Source: Ceratobasidium sp. AG-K (Eukaryota; Basidiomycota; Agaricomycetes; Cantharellales; Ceratobasidiaceae). From it: 64,000 nt of DNA. The notes beneath the pieces were generated by a model. The model saw nothing but the letters and a program-made list of their open reading frames with translations. It did no database searches and had not been told where the DNA came from. This document shows positions 50,001 to 62,778 of the stretch, one piece after another. The stretch covers positions 2,294,001-2,358,000 of the forward strand of contig JAWNGF010000007.1 of assembly GCA_037039685.1 (NCBI GenBank). The letters run 5' to 3'. The stretch's first letter is position 1. Each line of letters starts with the position of its first letter. Both the position numbers and the translations under genes were made by a program.

Positions 50001-50692
50001 TTGCGACGGGACGACCATACTTGTCGGATGCAATCGCAGCGTTGCGAGCAAGCGTGAACAGGCTCTCTGGTTTACTGATCGAGCTAAAGGAGATGCAAAC
50101 TCAAACCGGCCGGCTGGGTATGGAGGAAGTTGACGAGGTTTGTCCTCACCTATTTTTTTTAACCATAGGCTGACGGGTTTGATAGATCGTACAAGCTGCT
50201 CAAGTTTCGTTCTTGAGCGAATTGGATATCCCCCAACGTCGCGCTCTCGCCTCAAGAGAACTCACACGGGCGGCAGAAGGGTACAAGGCCGAAGTTCGGT
50301 CCGTGTTACGTACGTGTCTCCCAGTACGACCACCCTTCACAGTACCTCACGAATACTCATCCTCAGACACCATCGAGATCCTGCTACTTTTGTTATGGCG
50401 GCACTTGCAGCACTTCCTTTCTCCTGATAATCCAACTAGCGTCGATGACGCAGGCTCCTTTATGCGCAGCGTAAGCGCGCCCCTGCGCCGCCCAGCAGTG
50501 CTAGAACATCTCCGCGTGGATGCGGAGGTTGCTGTACGGGAAATCACGCTCCAGCTGGACGAGATTGAAGTGGTTAGTCTCTCCTTCTCAATCATTGGGC
50601 TTGCAGGTGTTAACTCGGCCGATGTTAGCCCCGAGATGTACTAGGTGCTACTGCTGATGCCCGCGCGCGAGAGAGCTACATACGCGTATTGA
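44037..50692 (+). CDS. NUP192: Nucleoporin NUP192 (Nup205 family)
   Basis: Inner-ring scaffold nucleoporin, very large and alpha-helical. The N-terminus (MDVEYWENLNIFLTKAF, then ELYYRLEDAKSRFLALLD) is typical, with the QEALFLASQFDCSE segment after. Exons are 44037-44211, 44258-44695, a very long third exon 44741-48955, then small ones: from about 49005 to 49166, 49214-49335, 49387-49536, 49585-49723, 49772-49882, 49935-50137, 50186-50309, 50367-50572 and 50645-50692. Three single-base frame breaks are visible: an extra A near 46077 (ggggaaaactg) and others near 47290 and 49087 (gttgcag where gttggcag is expected). Conserved protein continues on both sides of each, so assembly error is likely. 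An additional 5' exon cannot be ruled out. Confidence 0.9.
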
Positions 50693-50995
50693 CAAGAATG
50701 CTCAGAAGCGTTACGACTCTCGGAGGTCAAGATATGGATGAAGATGATGAGTGGTCAGTTGGAGAAGCAATCTCCGCAAAACGGGTTGGGATGTAACGAT
50801 TATTACTTGTTTTCTGTTATGTTTTAATGATGTCGAACACTCAAAACGTAATCCACGGCGCTAAGCTTTTACTTTATGGACTCGATTGCTGGTCGCATAG
50901 TCAAATTACGAGTCGTCTCCGCCAGATTGAGGCCCGATTAGCTTTCCAGGGTCCCTACACGATGAGGCTAGGGTCAAAAAATAGCCCAAAAAGAT

Positions 50996-51094
50996 TGCCA
51001 CGAACCTGGATTGAACAGGTGACCTGTAGATAGGCGCCCAGCGCTTATCGCGCTTAGCTTCAGTCTAACGCTCTCCCAGCTGAGCTACCGCGGC
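50996..51094 (-). tRNA. tRNA-Phe (GAA) with intron, second copy
   Basis: Also 99 nt. It differs from the copy at 43677 by only two substitutions, both in the intron (gcgcccggcgcttattg versus gcgcccagcgcttatcg). The mature tRNA is identical. Short similarity continues 3' of both copies (tagggt, runs of A, and a motif like agcccaaaaag), so this is a recent duplicate. The two flank NUP192 in the same orientation. Confidence 0.9.
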
Positions 51095-51883
51095 TTGAGA
51101 AATCATTTCACAACACAAACAGGTCAGCACAGGGATTTACCCTTCAAGGAACCTATCGCCATTCCCCCGCTCTCAGTCAGACAACCGGGTAATCACCTAA
51201 TTAATGTACTTGATTCTATCCCACTGTCAAAATCAAATTACTACATGAAACCCCACCATTGCATATACTGAGTGAGGCAACGAGATAGACACAATAAGTA
51301 GCATGACGGCATGTCAGCGAACGATTGAAACCCCTCTGGCAAGCTGGCGAGGTCTCAAAGTGACCAAGGGATACCACAAGGCCTCTTGGAGCGTTTTGGG
51401 GATCGAGGGTCCTGAGGGGTCCCAGACCCATGCATGCTCAAGGGCCGACAGATGCACTGGGTCAGCATCTTGCCGGGCCTTTTGATATCTCATTGGCGGG
51501 TATATGTCACAGGCAGGAGTCAAACTGGTACCAGGAGCAATACATAAGCAAACTAAACACTCGCGCCCAAGCTTCATCATTTAGGACTGATACACACATT
51601 TGCGATGTTCACACTGCGCTAGGGGCCTTTGTGAATACCCGCCAGTCTCCCGTTTCCGGCGTTTAAAGTGCGCTGCCGCGGTTGGACGAGGGAAGCAAAA
51701 GTAGATCAATAGTTATAGAAGCTACTCGTTCTGAACTGAAAAGCGATTTTGTAATTGAGGTTGTAACAAATATTCGGGAAAGCGGAAACCGGGTGACAAG
51801 CAACACCTAGGCAAGGCTTAATTTGATAGAGTCAGCTGGCCGCACTTAGACAAAGCCGGATCACGTACGTGGGGGAAGTATAC
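51095..51883. other. Intergenic gap, nothing supported
   Basis: This is the stretch between the second tRNA and the NLR stop codon. Short frames on both strands overlap around 51300-51670 but have no recognisable content. Confidence 0.4.
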
Positions 51884-54800
51884 CTACACACTATAGCATC
51901 GATTCCAGTCTTTGCCAAGTGCCACGTCGCTGTAATCAACCCGCAAAGCTCCGAAGGGTGTAATAACAAGCCGGTTGTAAGTGGTGGGCAGGTGCTCTGC
52001 AATTTCAGATGGTACCCAAAATAGCAACGCATCATTATTGATGACCCATCCATCGTGTCGAATGGTCCAAATATCCAATAAAGGATTCATTTTATGCAGA
52101 GAGCATGATTGTGTGGAACGAGACAGCAAGAGCGAACGACTAGTGTGCAGGTCAGACGTCTCATCACCGTTGGATGACGAGGCCGGCCTTGTTGGATCGT
52201 CATGGGTGATAATTGGAGCAGTACGCGGCATAATGCGACAAATATCCGCGACATGAAGGCTCCCAACTGAGGAGCCCAAAACAACGGACGTGCCATCAGG
52301 AGAGAGTGCTGCAGAGGTGGAAGCACCGAGTTCACGACTTGGGAAGTGGTCTGTAATGCGGGTACCGCCCGATGCTTCCCATACCCGAACGGCATAATCT
52401 ACGCAGCAAGTGATAATGTACGCGCCATCGGGCGAGTACGAGACAGACACAACCTCGGAACTATTCCCGTGCGGAAGTTCTGCGACAATTTGGCCACTAT
52501 ATGCGTTGCGGACTATCGCCGTAGACCCCAGGGTACCACAGGCAATATTGAAACCGTCAGGCGAGTAGGTTAGGCACTGCACTGAGGAGTTGTACCCATC
52601 AAACGGGCCGGCGATGAGCGCTCCATCGTAAGAGCTCCAGACCCGGACCGTTTCATCGGAAGATCCAGAAGCAATGTTTGCGCCGTCGGGGGAATATGCC
52701 AGCGACAAGACCGGGCCTGTATGTCCCTGCAGCGGGCCAAGGGTAAGTTTTCCGCATTGAGCATTCCAGACAAAAATCGTTGAGTCATTCGATCCAGCCG
52801 CAATGCCGGCGCCGTCAGGAGAATAAGCTAATGAAACAAGCCCCTGGACATGGCCTTCAAATGGGCCAGCAATACGCATACCGTCTTGAGAGTCCCAGAC
52901 TCGAACTGTGCCATCCCTCGAAGCAGAGGCGATGCGTACACCATCGGGTGAGTATACCACTGCTGAAACTCCTGCAGTGTGCCCTTGCAATGGGCCGGCA
53001 ATAAGGTCACCACTGCTCGCGTTCCACACTATAAGGGTATTATCATAGGAACCAGAGACGATACATGTACCATCGGGCGAGTATGCGACGGAGGCGATGC
53101 CAGTCAAATGACCCTTGCGCGGAACTGTGAGGTTCTCGAGCATGAGGTTGCGTGTATCCCAGAGTCGAATGCGCCCATCAAACGATCCAGAGATGATACG
53201 GGCGCCATCAGGTGAGTATGCTACCGATACGGTTCGCCCAGTATCACCATGCGGCGGACCAGCAATTATTTCCCAACTATTTGTGTCCCATATTCGTATT
53301 GAATCACGAGCCCCTGAGACGACATTTACCCCGTCGGGCGAGTACGCAAGTGACACGACGCCATCCTCATGACCCTCTAGTGGGCCAGCGACGAGTGCAC
53401 CACTGTGCGAGTCCCACACTCGGATCTTTGTGTCTTGAGAACCGGAGACAATGTGTTTACCATCGGGCGAGTACGTCACCGAGTAGACGCATTCGTCATG
53501 CCCTTGAAATGGACCAGCTACTAGTGTGCCAACCTGCGCATCCCAGACTCGAACGTTTCTATCCCAGGACCCAGAGGCTATACGAGTACCGTCAGGAGAG
53601 TATGCGATTGAGGTTACCGGGGCAGTGTGTCCGCTAATGGGGCTGAGAACAAGCCGACCGCTGCGCGCGTTCCAGATTCGAATGGTTGCATCGTGCGAAC
53701 CAGAAGCAATGCAAGCGCCATCTGGCGAGTATATCGTGGATACAATCGTGTCTGTATGTCCCTCGAACGGGCCAGCAACTAGCGAACTTTCCTGTACTTC
53801 CCACACGCGAATAGTTTGATCGTCGGACCCGGAGACTATGTTGGTACCATCTGGTGAATATGCCACCGACTGAACCGAGTTGGTGTGGCCTATGAATGGG
53901 CCAGCGATAAGCCTTCCGTCATCTATACTTCGTACGCTGCTGGTGCCGTCGGAGCATCCGAACGCAAATGTCATGCCATCAGGCGAGTAAGCAACTGAGG
54001 CCACCATTGACGGGGTTTTCCAAGACGCTAAGGCTGCGGTATCTCTTTGCTGGATTGCAGTTCCCGTCGGTCTTATCAAGCCATGTAGCTTGTTCCAATA
54101 ATTTTTGTACACAGAGCTTGACCGGGAGCAAAACGGCAAGAGAGATAGATAGATGTGAGGTGTTGACTGCGATACGGGGCCAATAGCAAAGCCTGTGACG
54201 AAGTTACGAGCATCCTCGACCGATCTAATAAGATCCGGTGAGCCAGCGGCAGTCTAAAAATATAACGATACATTATATTTCTATTAAGAGTTGCCCTACA
54301 TAACTCACCAGAAGCCATTGCTTAGCCTTCAGCAGAATGCTTCCACCTAGCCTCTTTTCTCCCTTGAGGTTCAGCACCTCCATCCAGAACAGCAGGCGAG
54401 TGCATATAAATTCGCCTAAGAGGGCGCTCAGCAAATCGAAATCGACAGTGAGTCGCAGATGATCGCCCCAGTAGCGGCAGGCGTAAGACAGCGGCTCTGA
54501 TACGCATTTTTCGACGCGCTTATCGAGATCTACTACCCCAATGTCAGGTATGAACGACGACTCCAGGTTGCAGATGTTGAATCGCAACTGGTCTTCCATC
54601 ACCATGAAGCATCTCCGTGTGAGTACGGAGTTTTGATCGGTTGGATTGCAGTAGAATGGCTTGGACCGGGTTGGATCGAACATAAAGTCGGAAAACGATA
54701 CGTGAAAAATGGATACCAGCTGGGTGTTCTCGGAAAAGTGGATTACAGCCCGCAGCGGCTGCAGGGCATCCACTACGCAACCCTCGTCGTCTAGTTCCGC

Positions 54801-56811
54801 AAGCACCGCAAGCACTTCAACGCTGATCGGCTCTTGGATGCAAATCACAGTGCGTAATACCCGACGCACGTTCTCGATTTCTTCAATTTCCACATACTCC
54901 AAATTAACACTGAGCGCTGTGTCTAGGACGGCCGCATATAGTCCATCAATCTGTGCATTTTGCCTCGCGGGATCGGTAGGAGCCGCGAGTAGGGACCTTA
55001 GTCGTCGATGGGGGTCGACCCTTGACTTGCAAGAGATAATCGACCGGACCAAAGTGGCAGCATATATAAACAGGCTTCCCGAGCGTTGTGCAAGCTGTTT
55101 GATCTGGGTCGGCGTGGGCGCCATGAAGTCGAGCTCCTCTGTCAAGTATAATTCGATATCGGCCTGAACAAGCGACTTTTCTACTTCGTGAAGGTGTAAG
55201 GCATTATTAGCGTCAAGGCGCCGAGCCCGCATTCGACTGTAGATCTCTGGTTCGGGACGACTTGTGACAAAGAACCTGAGTGGAATATCTGCGGCCGCCT
55301 TGAGTAGGATTGACAGCAGTAACTCGACCTCGCGCATGTCGTCGCACTCGTCCAGAGCATCAATAACTACCACAAGATCGTTCGGTATTGCCTTTTGTAC
55401 CTTGAGGAGAGGGCTCTTCAGCAGCCGCTCGAACTGCCTTGTTATGTTCTTCGAGCTTACGTCTGGATCGTCGGCTAGTACCTCGCAGAGAGTGGACTGA
55501 AACGGAATAGAGTATCGTGCGAGCTGGTATGCAATAGTAGGAATGATACGACTGACGGCCCGACACTCGGGGACGGTGCGGGTACAGAAGAAACTGGCGG
55601 CCAACTGCTTGCGTTCCTCTAGCGACTCGGAGAAGCTGCATGCGATGGTCGTCTTGCCTGTGCCAGCCATACCGTTCATCCAGTATACGTCTGCTCCGTC
55701 GGGGAGATACGACCAGTCGTCTAATCCGGATAAAATTGCTGTACGGGTATTGGCAGTGCAAGTTCGTCGGCTAATGCCAGTGGAAAGTTTCGAGTCGTAT
55801 GTCGCGAGTTTGACCGCCTCTAATTCCTTCAGTCGGGCGTTCTACCAGAGACGGGTAAGAAACTGGTAAAGTCTATATATAATCACCTCACCGCCATCTG
55901 TTCGTTAACGATGCTCCAGATACTTAGATGGGCATCTGCCTAGCCAGGTATTAGGTACTTTACTAACCAAAGTCTAGATCTCGCGGCACTTACCTGAAGT
56001 TGCCTGAATAAAGACCCAATCTTACGGTAGCATTTATCGAGCAGTTCTCTGTCTGTTACCGATTCCGCTACGCGATAACCCGCTCCGCGTTTTCGTTTGT
56101 TTCCAATTAGATTTCCTTGCTCCTCGATTGCCCTTCAATAAAATTTCGTTTGGCATGCTTGTGTAATCCTGCGCCGCACTCACCGTGCAATACTGGCGAT
56201 CGATCCAGACATCCGCCCAGAGGCTGACTGATTCATGTGTTGTGCCAAAAGTTCGCTCAGTGAAGCAATTTCCGCTGCGAGCTCCTCATACTCTTTCCGA
56301 TTCACAGCGGCGTCCTTGAAGCAAGGTTAGAATCCCACTAAAGGTTCAAGCTGCCAACCACCAACCTGAAGTACATCCAGACAGGAAACGAAGGAACCAA
56401 TCGCCGATTGTAGGGGTGGTAGAGATCCCGAATTTTTCTGCAAAACTCGCAAGGCCATCCCGAGGTTCACCCATACCCCTTTCGCTTCCCGATCTGTTTG
56501 TCCCTCGGTCGGGGCGTGCGAGTCAGCAGCCGCGGGCGAAACTACAATCGTCGGAGGTTCATCCCTCAAACCGGCAGGGGTTGGGCCACTAGTGACCGGT
56601 GTCGGCGTGGAGTTGGCCTCTTCGGCACGCGCGACGACGGATCTGTTTGTGCGGTCTGGGGCACAGGAGAGGGTAAACGTGAGTTGGCACTCGCCGCCTG
56701 TGATGGATCCTGATGCGCCGCAGGGGAAGGCGAATGCCGGAAGACGTTGCCTACAGCATTTCGCAGTGTTTTGCGAACGCTGAGCTTTGGTTTCGGCGGC
56801 GGAGGGTCCAT
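51884..56811 (-). CDS. NACHT-WD40 NLR-like STAND protein (14 WD40 repeats)
   Basis: Signal-transduction ATPase of the fungal NLR type, a candidate nonself-recognition or heterokaryon-incompatibility protein. From the start ATG at 56811: a proline-rich head, a helical domain (LPPLQSAIGSFVSCLDVLQ, then RKEYEELAAEIASLSELL), a NACHT domain with Walker A MAGTGKTTIACSF and Walker B VVVIDALDECDD, a helical arm, and a WD40 region from about 54060 to 51884. The WD region has 14 repeats, 13 with YSPDG (the last is LSPDG), fitting two seven-blade propellers. The large exons 55825-54286 and 54255-51884 join in frame across the intron. The frame is broken near 56630 and probably near 55930, where conserved protein continues in another frame; base errors are likely. 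The repeats are strikingly alike, as in repeat families under concerted evolution. Confidence 0.88.
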
Positions 56812-57351
56812 CCTGGCACAAGTTAATGGTTGTAAACCGCAGATTATCACACGGGCATGTGTGTACACGTGACTGATATAAACGGATTGAGATATCGTAC
56901 CGCAGGGCCACTAGGCTGTAGGTTGTAAACCCAATCAGAGTGTGGACGTGAGATTGTGTTACTATCGTCGCTGCTGGGGGCAGTTGAACTGTCCACTAGG
57001 AGTAAACGTCCCCAGCTCTGATCATCACTTGTTTAGCAGCCTAAACGCCATTGTCGGTCGGATGTCCAGCCGCTCACAACACAACGCACATGGGCCAGTT
57101 GATTCGTAATATTGTCGACTTGCACATTTTGTTGACTCTGGTATCCTCTCTTAGTATCGAGTGTATTGTGGCTCGACCAAGTTTCACAGGATGCGCCGAC
57201 CTCGGACGGATCCCTTTTCATTCCGGACCTATTCGGGGTGCTGCGTAAACCCCAACGATCGATACACACATAAGAGGCGGAAAAGGCAGGAAAACGGATG
57301 GATTAATTCATTATACTCAAAAAAACAATTACACACTGTCGCCTACAGCCT
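56812..57351. other. Intergenic gap, nothing supported
   Basis: Region upstream of the NLR and downstream of MsrA. A frame at 57051-57248 has no recognisable content. Confidence 0.4.
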
Positions 57352-58119
57352 CTACCAATGGAGTCGATGCGTCTCGCACTGGTACCCGCTCGGATTCTTG
57401 AACAAGTACATTTGGTGGCTCTCGTCCGCGGCCCACCACTCACCAGCAGGTAGTATCGCGGTCACGATTCGTAGCCCCTTGGGCTCAAAGTGCTTCGCTT
57501 GGACCTCGGCGGTGACTTGTTTTGCGATGCGGTCCTGTTCCGGAGAGTGCGTGAAGATTGCCGAGCGGTACTCTACAAGGTGACAAGTTAGCCAAGAGCA
57601 ACGGGGACACATAAAAGACGTACGCGTTCCGACATCGTTTCCTTGTCGGTTGAGGGTAGTAGGGTTATGTGTGCGATAGAAGAACTCTAGCCATATCTAT
57701 AAGCAAGATTCCCACAGCAGGGAAACGAAGGTGGCTCACCGACCAGCTCCGCATAGCCAACTTGCGCTGGATCGAACTCTATCCTCACTGCCTCGGCGTG
57801 TCCAGTGTTCCCAGTACATACTTGACGGTAACTCGGATCAGTCGCATCACCACCCGTGAACCCAACGGCAGTCTTCAAGACTCCTTTTTGTCCGTAATGC
57901 TTGACGAAGATGTGCTCAGTACCCCAGAAGCACCCCGAGGCAAAGGTGGCAACTTCGACTGCAGCGCATTCCGTGAGCCCCACTTCTCTCCAAACTAGTT
58001 ATGAACGCACCATTCTCAGAAGATGCCATTGAGAGTTTCGGAGGAGTGTACGCAGAACGGGAAAAGAGGCCGGCGAGGGGTAGGGTAGTGGAGAATGCGC
58101 GATGGAGGCGGTTGAGCAT
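57352..58119 (-). CDS. Peptide methionine sulfoxide reductase MsrA
   Basis: Repairs oxidised methionine (the S-sulfoxide form). Exons 58011-58119, 57740-57958, 57624-57686 and 57352-57572 give 203 aa. The N-terminus MLNRLHRAFSTTLPLAGLFSR is basic and Ser-rich, typical of a mitochondrial presequence. A second in-frame ATG (MASSEN) could give a cytosolic form. The catalytic motif GCFWGTEHIF and the conserved TGGDATDPSYRQVCTGNTGHAEAV are intact. [28 protein letters not shown] follows and the end is WWAADESHQMYLFKNPSGYQ. The first intron removes the sequence between ASSEN and VEVATFASGCFWG, giving a clean join. The MXR1 family is widespread in fungi. Confidence 0.95.
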
Positions 58120-58875
58120 AGGATCGGACTGGCGATGGTCGATGACTGAGCACTTTGTATCGTTTGGCGTAATTCAGGGTCCGGCGATCGCTACCCGATC
58201 GCGTCATTTGCTTTGAGTATCGGTGGCTGTGTAGCCGAAGGTACGGCCGGAGATAATGTGAAAACGAAAGGAGGATAGAATAACGCTAGGAGCCGGGTGG
58301 AAGAATTCGATAAATTGTGTGGTGGGAATCATACAGAAACCAAAGAGGTGCCTCACCGATCAAATATGCCCGATATCGTCAACGAGATCGAAACGAAGGG
58401 ATAGCTCAATGGGAGGTGATATCCCTCTACGAGGCGCGGGCAGTGGCCTTCATTTTGGTTGCGTAAGCGCAACGGACTCGGGGTTAAGTACTACAGTAGT
58501 AAATCCAAGCCCGTGGTGGTTCGACTTGTTTATGCCCGGCGAAATCCAGGGTGTTGGAAGTGCCAACCACACTCTGATTACGTGATATGTGTTAACACAG
58601 CTTGTGTGTCCTAATCGCGCGCAACCGCCTTGACGTTAACCACAATGACATCAACGAGGTGGAGGCGAACTCATCCTCCCGGCCGCAATTCCGCGCCTTG
58701 CGTAGCCAACACGGGGATGTGCTCCCGTTGACCGTTGACGATGGGCATAAATGCAACATCCGGCTAACCCGTTCAGCACCAATTCACGCTCTCCTTCACT
58801 CGAAGTCGAACTCGAATCGCATTCGCACTTCGCTTCAACCCGACACATTCTACAACAACACATTCAACAGCTACC
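58120..58875. other. Intergenic gap, nothing supported
   Basis: Upstream of both MsrA and the short-chain dehydrogenase. Short frames such as 58319-58585 have no recognisable content. No clear TATA box. Confidence 0.4.
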
Positions 58876-60291
58876 ATGGGCAACATCCTCTCTCAGGCCT
58901 TCCCTCCCAAGCCCCTCTTCGCCGTCGAGCAGATCCCTGATCTCACCGGCCAGGTTATCATCGTCACTGGGTCAGTTACGAAGTCTCTCGTTTAGTACGT
59001 GAAACTCACACCTTGACAGCGGAAATGCCGGTATTGGAAAAGACATAATAAAGGCAAGCACGAATCGTCCACAGCTCGACTTGAGTCTAATTTGGTCTCC
59101 AGGCGCTATTGAATAAGCACGCCAGGGTTTACCTAGCTGCGAGGAGCAAACCGAAAGCGGATGATGCCGTAGAATGGCTCAAGCAAGAGACCGGCGGCAA
59201 GGCGCCGATATTCCTCGAGCTGGACCTCGGCAACCTTGCGTCGTTCGCAAGACCGCAGAATAATTCAAAAGGTAGCATACTCTAGTAAATCCGGAGCACT
59301 TGACTAACAGCTCCGTCTTTTTCAGCAAAGAGCAAGAACTGCACGTACTATTCAACAACGCGTGAGTGATATTTGCTAGCTTCGCTCATCCGGTATTGAA
59401 TTGATCTTCGCAGAGTGATGTGTCCTCCGGTTGATCAGACAACCTCGGACGGCTACGATTTGCAGTTTGGTACTAATGTCCTGGGTCGCTACTTCTTCGC
59501 TACGCTTCTCCTACCAACATTGATCCATACCGCAAAGAACTCGCCCACCGCTCGTAAGTCCCACACTTGGTCACTCCACTCTATCTTCTAACATTACCAC
59601 CAGACAGTCACACCCGTGTCATCAACACATCAAGCAGTACTCTCTACCGGGCTCCCAAGGGAGGTATCGTGTGGGAGACTCTGTAGACGGACCAACAAGG
59701 CGCCGAGGCACGTGTGAAGCAAGGCGCATGGAGTTTATATGCTCAGAGTAAATTCGTGAGTCCGTTCCCGCCCGAGTTGTGGTTTTTATTTAGCCGTGTG
59801 TCAGGGCAATTTTTGCTCTCCAACGCTCTCGGCAGGAAATATGCCGACCAAGGCATTATATCGGTCTCACGGAACCCGGGTACGTATTCTGCGCCATGCA
59901 CCCTTTATAGCTGGGACTAACTAGACTCGTAGGCAACCTAAAAACAGACCTGCAGCGCCATGTGCCTGGTATAGCTACTTACCTGCTGGTAAGTCCCGCT
60001 CATGTCTGTCGTCCCGGAGTAGTGAGCTAACACAACCAGGATTTGATACTGTATCCGGCAAGTTTCAGCGCTCTGACGCAGCTCTATGCTGGGACGTGCC
60101 GAAGGAGTTTAATACAGTGGCAAGGTCAGTCGTACTTTCTCCCTTTACTTCATGCGCTCATTAGCTATGTCTGTAGTTCTTGATCCCCTGGGCAAGGGTG
60201 CGAGACCCGGGTACCGGGTACTTTGGGCCGCGATGAGGCTCTGACAGAGAAATTCTGGACATGGCTCGAGGGGCAGGCCAAGGGACACTAA
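58876..60291 (+). pseudogene. Short-chain dehydrogenase/reductase, damaged
   Basis: Recognisable as an SDR of the retinol dehydrogenase/WW-oxidoreductase type: start MGNILSQAFPPKPLF, Rossmann motif VTGGNAGIGKD, then VYLAARSKPKADDAVEWLK, LFNNAV, VINTSSSTLYRAPKGG and the catalytic SLYAQSKF. However, the frame has TAA after KTAE (about 59265), TAG after WETL (about 59684), and frame jumps near 59815 and 60225, after which ALTEKFWTWLEGQAKGH-stop is read. The stops are not at homopolymers, so decay fits better than sequencing error. The first intron is GT-AG; the second (59054-59102) appears to be GC-AG (AAG then gcaagc). Confidence 0.6.
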
Positions 60292-61495
60292 TGATTACTT
60301 CTTCTGTATCTCGCACGTTGTTCTGTTATTTTTTGTCTGTTGGACTAAAGGTGTAAATTCCCGAAATGTTTAATTCAATTTTGGTCTTCCAATTCTAAGT
60401 GATTAATCTAAACGTGGTTTACTTGGGTGGGTACAATTGACACGCCTGGGGGGTTCGGAAGCCACCAAGGTATCTCTGCCCAATTCGAGTAGAATTGGTT
60501 AAGCCGGGTTGCAAGAGAACCCCGAGATCCCGCTCGTAAATGTATCCGATGTGAAAGAGACTTTACAGTAATAGATCGTTTCTTGAAATTATTAGTCAGC
60601 CCCTCGTGGAGTAGGACGATAGCGCACGGCTTGCCAAAGAATGAAGCGCGAACCAAGCGCAAACAGATTACGGGGGAATTTTCGATGTGCCAATCATGCA
60701 GCATATACACATTATATCCTTGATTGACCCATTGACTTACGAGGCTGGCGACTGCCACTCAACTAACTGGGGTCGCTTATGGGCCAATGTTGGGACAGCG
60801 AGCGGTGAGAAAGGTAGATTCAACGTTCGTACTTAGTCCATTATGAGTCTGATGCGACGATATACGACCGACAAGTATCGTTGTGAATCAGCGAGCAACT
60901 TTTCATATCAACTGCTGACTCAGCATATTACATGTACCCGAGCTCTCAATCTCGACCACCGCTGGAATTGCTTTCGCCATGAAGGAGGAAGAACTTCTGA
61001 AAATTTAAAGAAACTGCTGATCTCTCCAGAATAACTACAGTACCTCCAACCAGTTTATTATTTGGGACATGAAGTTATGCCAGTCGCTACACGATTGTCA
61101 TGATCACCAGGTTCCTTAACCGCATCTCGGTCGTTTTTTATTTGTCCACTTAGGTATAAAAGTGCAACCTACTTTCTCATCCTTCTATTCATACCTTGCG
61201 CACTTCTTAGTCTCACACTTAGCTCTTCAGGGCCACCTTCCCGTTTGGCATTATCTCCGGATCGACAGCGGTTTCCCCGCCATTTCAAGCTGGGGAAATG
61301 ACCTTCGCCCATCGTGTGGGCACCTTCGAAATGAAGAAATACTTCTATATGTACGGAACCGTGTTCTACCCCTGGTCGTAGGCCCCGAATTCACGCCGCG
61401 AACTTCGCTACGTGTCTGGAATCTTCACCCCATAGATCTTAAAGGCCTGTTCTCCTGCGGGCTTCGCAACCTAGCTTCCAGCCTACGCTCCCACG
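60292..61495. other. Intergenic region, nothing supported
   Basis: Spacer before the deacetylase. It is A/T-rich with short frames; 61162-61500 is pyrimidine-rich and may be the promoter and leader of the next gene. A tataaa lies at about 61155. Confidence 0.4.
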
Positions 61496-62778
61496 ATGCG
61501 ATCTACAGCTGCAGCTCTCTTCCTTGCCAGTGCCCTATTAGTTTCGTGCCAGTGCACGTATGCTTTTCCATCCCCCGTAAACGGACTGCGCAGCCCGTAG
61601 CTGCACGCGTATATACAGCTTGCGTCAAACCTAAAACTATTGCAGTCACGTATGTGGGACTCGTGCTTCATCTCGGCGGCATTAGACTCACCAGTCGGCT
61701 TAGGTTTGATGACGGCCCAAATATATATACGAAAACCATTGTCGACACGCTCGACAAGGCAGGCGGAAAAACGTACGATGTTTTTTTTTGTCATTGTCCA
61801 TACCCACCTAACCCAGCAGTTTCCTAGCACCTTCTTTTTTAACGGCGACCTCTGTGAGTGACTCGCTGTTCTCTCGTTCCCACTCTTCTAACTAACTACG
61901 AACCCTTCATAGACGGTTGCATCTATAATACCACTAACGCCGCTCGGGTTAAATATGCGTTCGACCGCGGTCATCAGGTTGCTTCGCATACCTGGGCTCA
62001 TTTGCACCTTCCAACATTGACTGACACGGAAATCACATCCGAATTCCAACGGTTGGTTCACTAGAATAGGATTTATATACAAGGGGTACTGAACAATAAA
62101 TCAGGACAAACGATGCGCTAAAAAAATCACTGGAGCAGTTCCCGCGCTCGTGAGGCCTCCATTTGGAGAATACAATACGAACGTGCAAAACGTCGCGGGG
62201 TCATTGAAACAGTCCCGTGAGTTCCTGACCCCCCCCCCTCTTTCTACGACATAACTCATTGCTCGAGTAGTGGTAACATGGGACTTTGACTCAAAGGACT
62301 GGAATGGCGTATCTGCAAGTTATCATTCGTCCCATACTGCGACTCTGTGGCTGAATTTGCAAGTATACAGGTTACACAAATTGAAGCAGATTACAAATCT
62401 CGATTCGATGCGAACCCGAGCAACATTCTAGCTCTCAACCATGAAACCTATGGTACGTATAATTAAGTAGACCGAACACTATAAGTACCATTGGCAATTT
62501 TAATCCACTTACAGAGACTTCTGCGTGAGTTACTGCGCTTCCCGTAACGAGGAGTGTAACATCTGACATCACATCGCCTGTTAGCAAACAGGTGCTTCCT
62601 TGGGTGATCGGTTACGCTAAAAGCAAAGGCTACAAACTTGTTACCGTCGCTGAATGCCTTGGTGTGAAGCCTTACCTATCCAAGGGCTCTCCTTCCCGCC
62701 GTGATGTAAGCTTGACTGCCCTCAATTTACAGGCTTACAGCTAACATCTAATCATTTAGCCAAGCTGGGTATGCTAAT
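61496..62778 (+). CDS. CE4 polysaccharide (chitin) deacetylase, secreted
   Basis: Removes acetyl groups from chitin or related glycans at the cell wall. Signal peptide MRSTAAALFLASALLVSCQC is followed by a Kex2-like Lys-Arg site (RKR) and the CE4 core. Motifs: FDDGPNIYTKTIVDTLDKAGG, TTFFFNGDL, then GHQVASHTWAH (metal-binding His), RPPFGEYNTN, WDFDSKDWNG and LALNHET. The C-terminus ends RRDPSWVC. Visible introns include 61650-61703, 61773-61827, 61854-61912 and 62052-62104. Frame problems: a change near 61580-61600 after PSPVNG, and a run of seven A at 62120 where eight would give LKKITGAVPALVRPPFGEY. The second looks like a homopolymer error; the first is unresolved. Confidence 0.85.
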
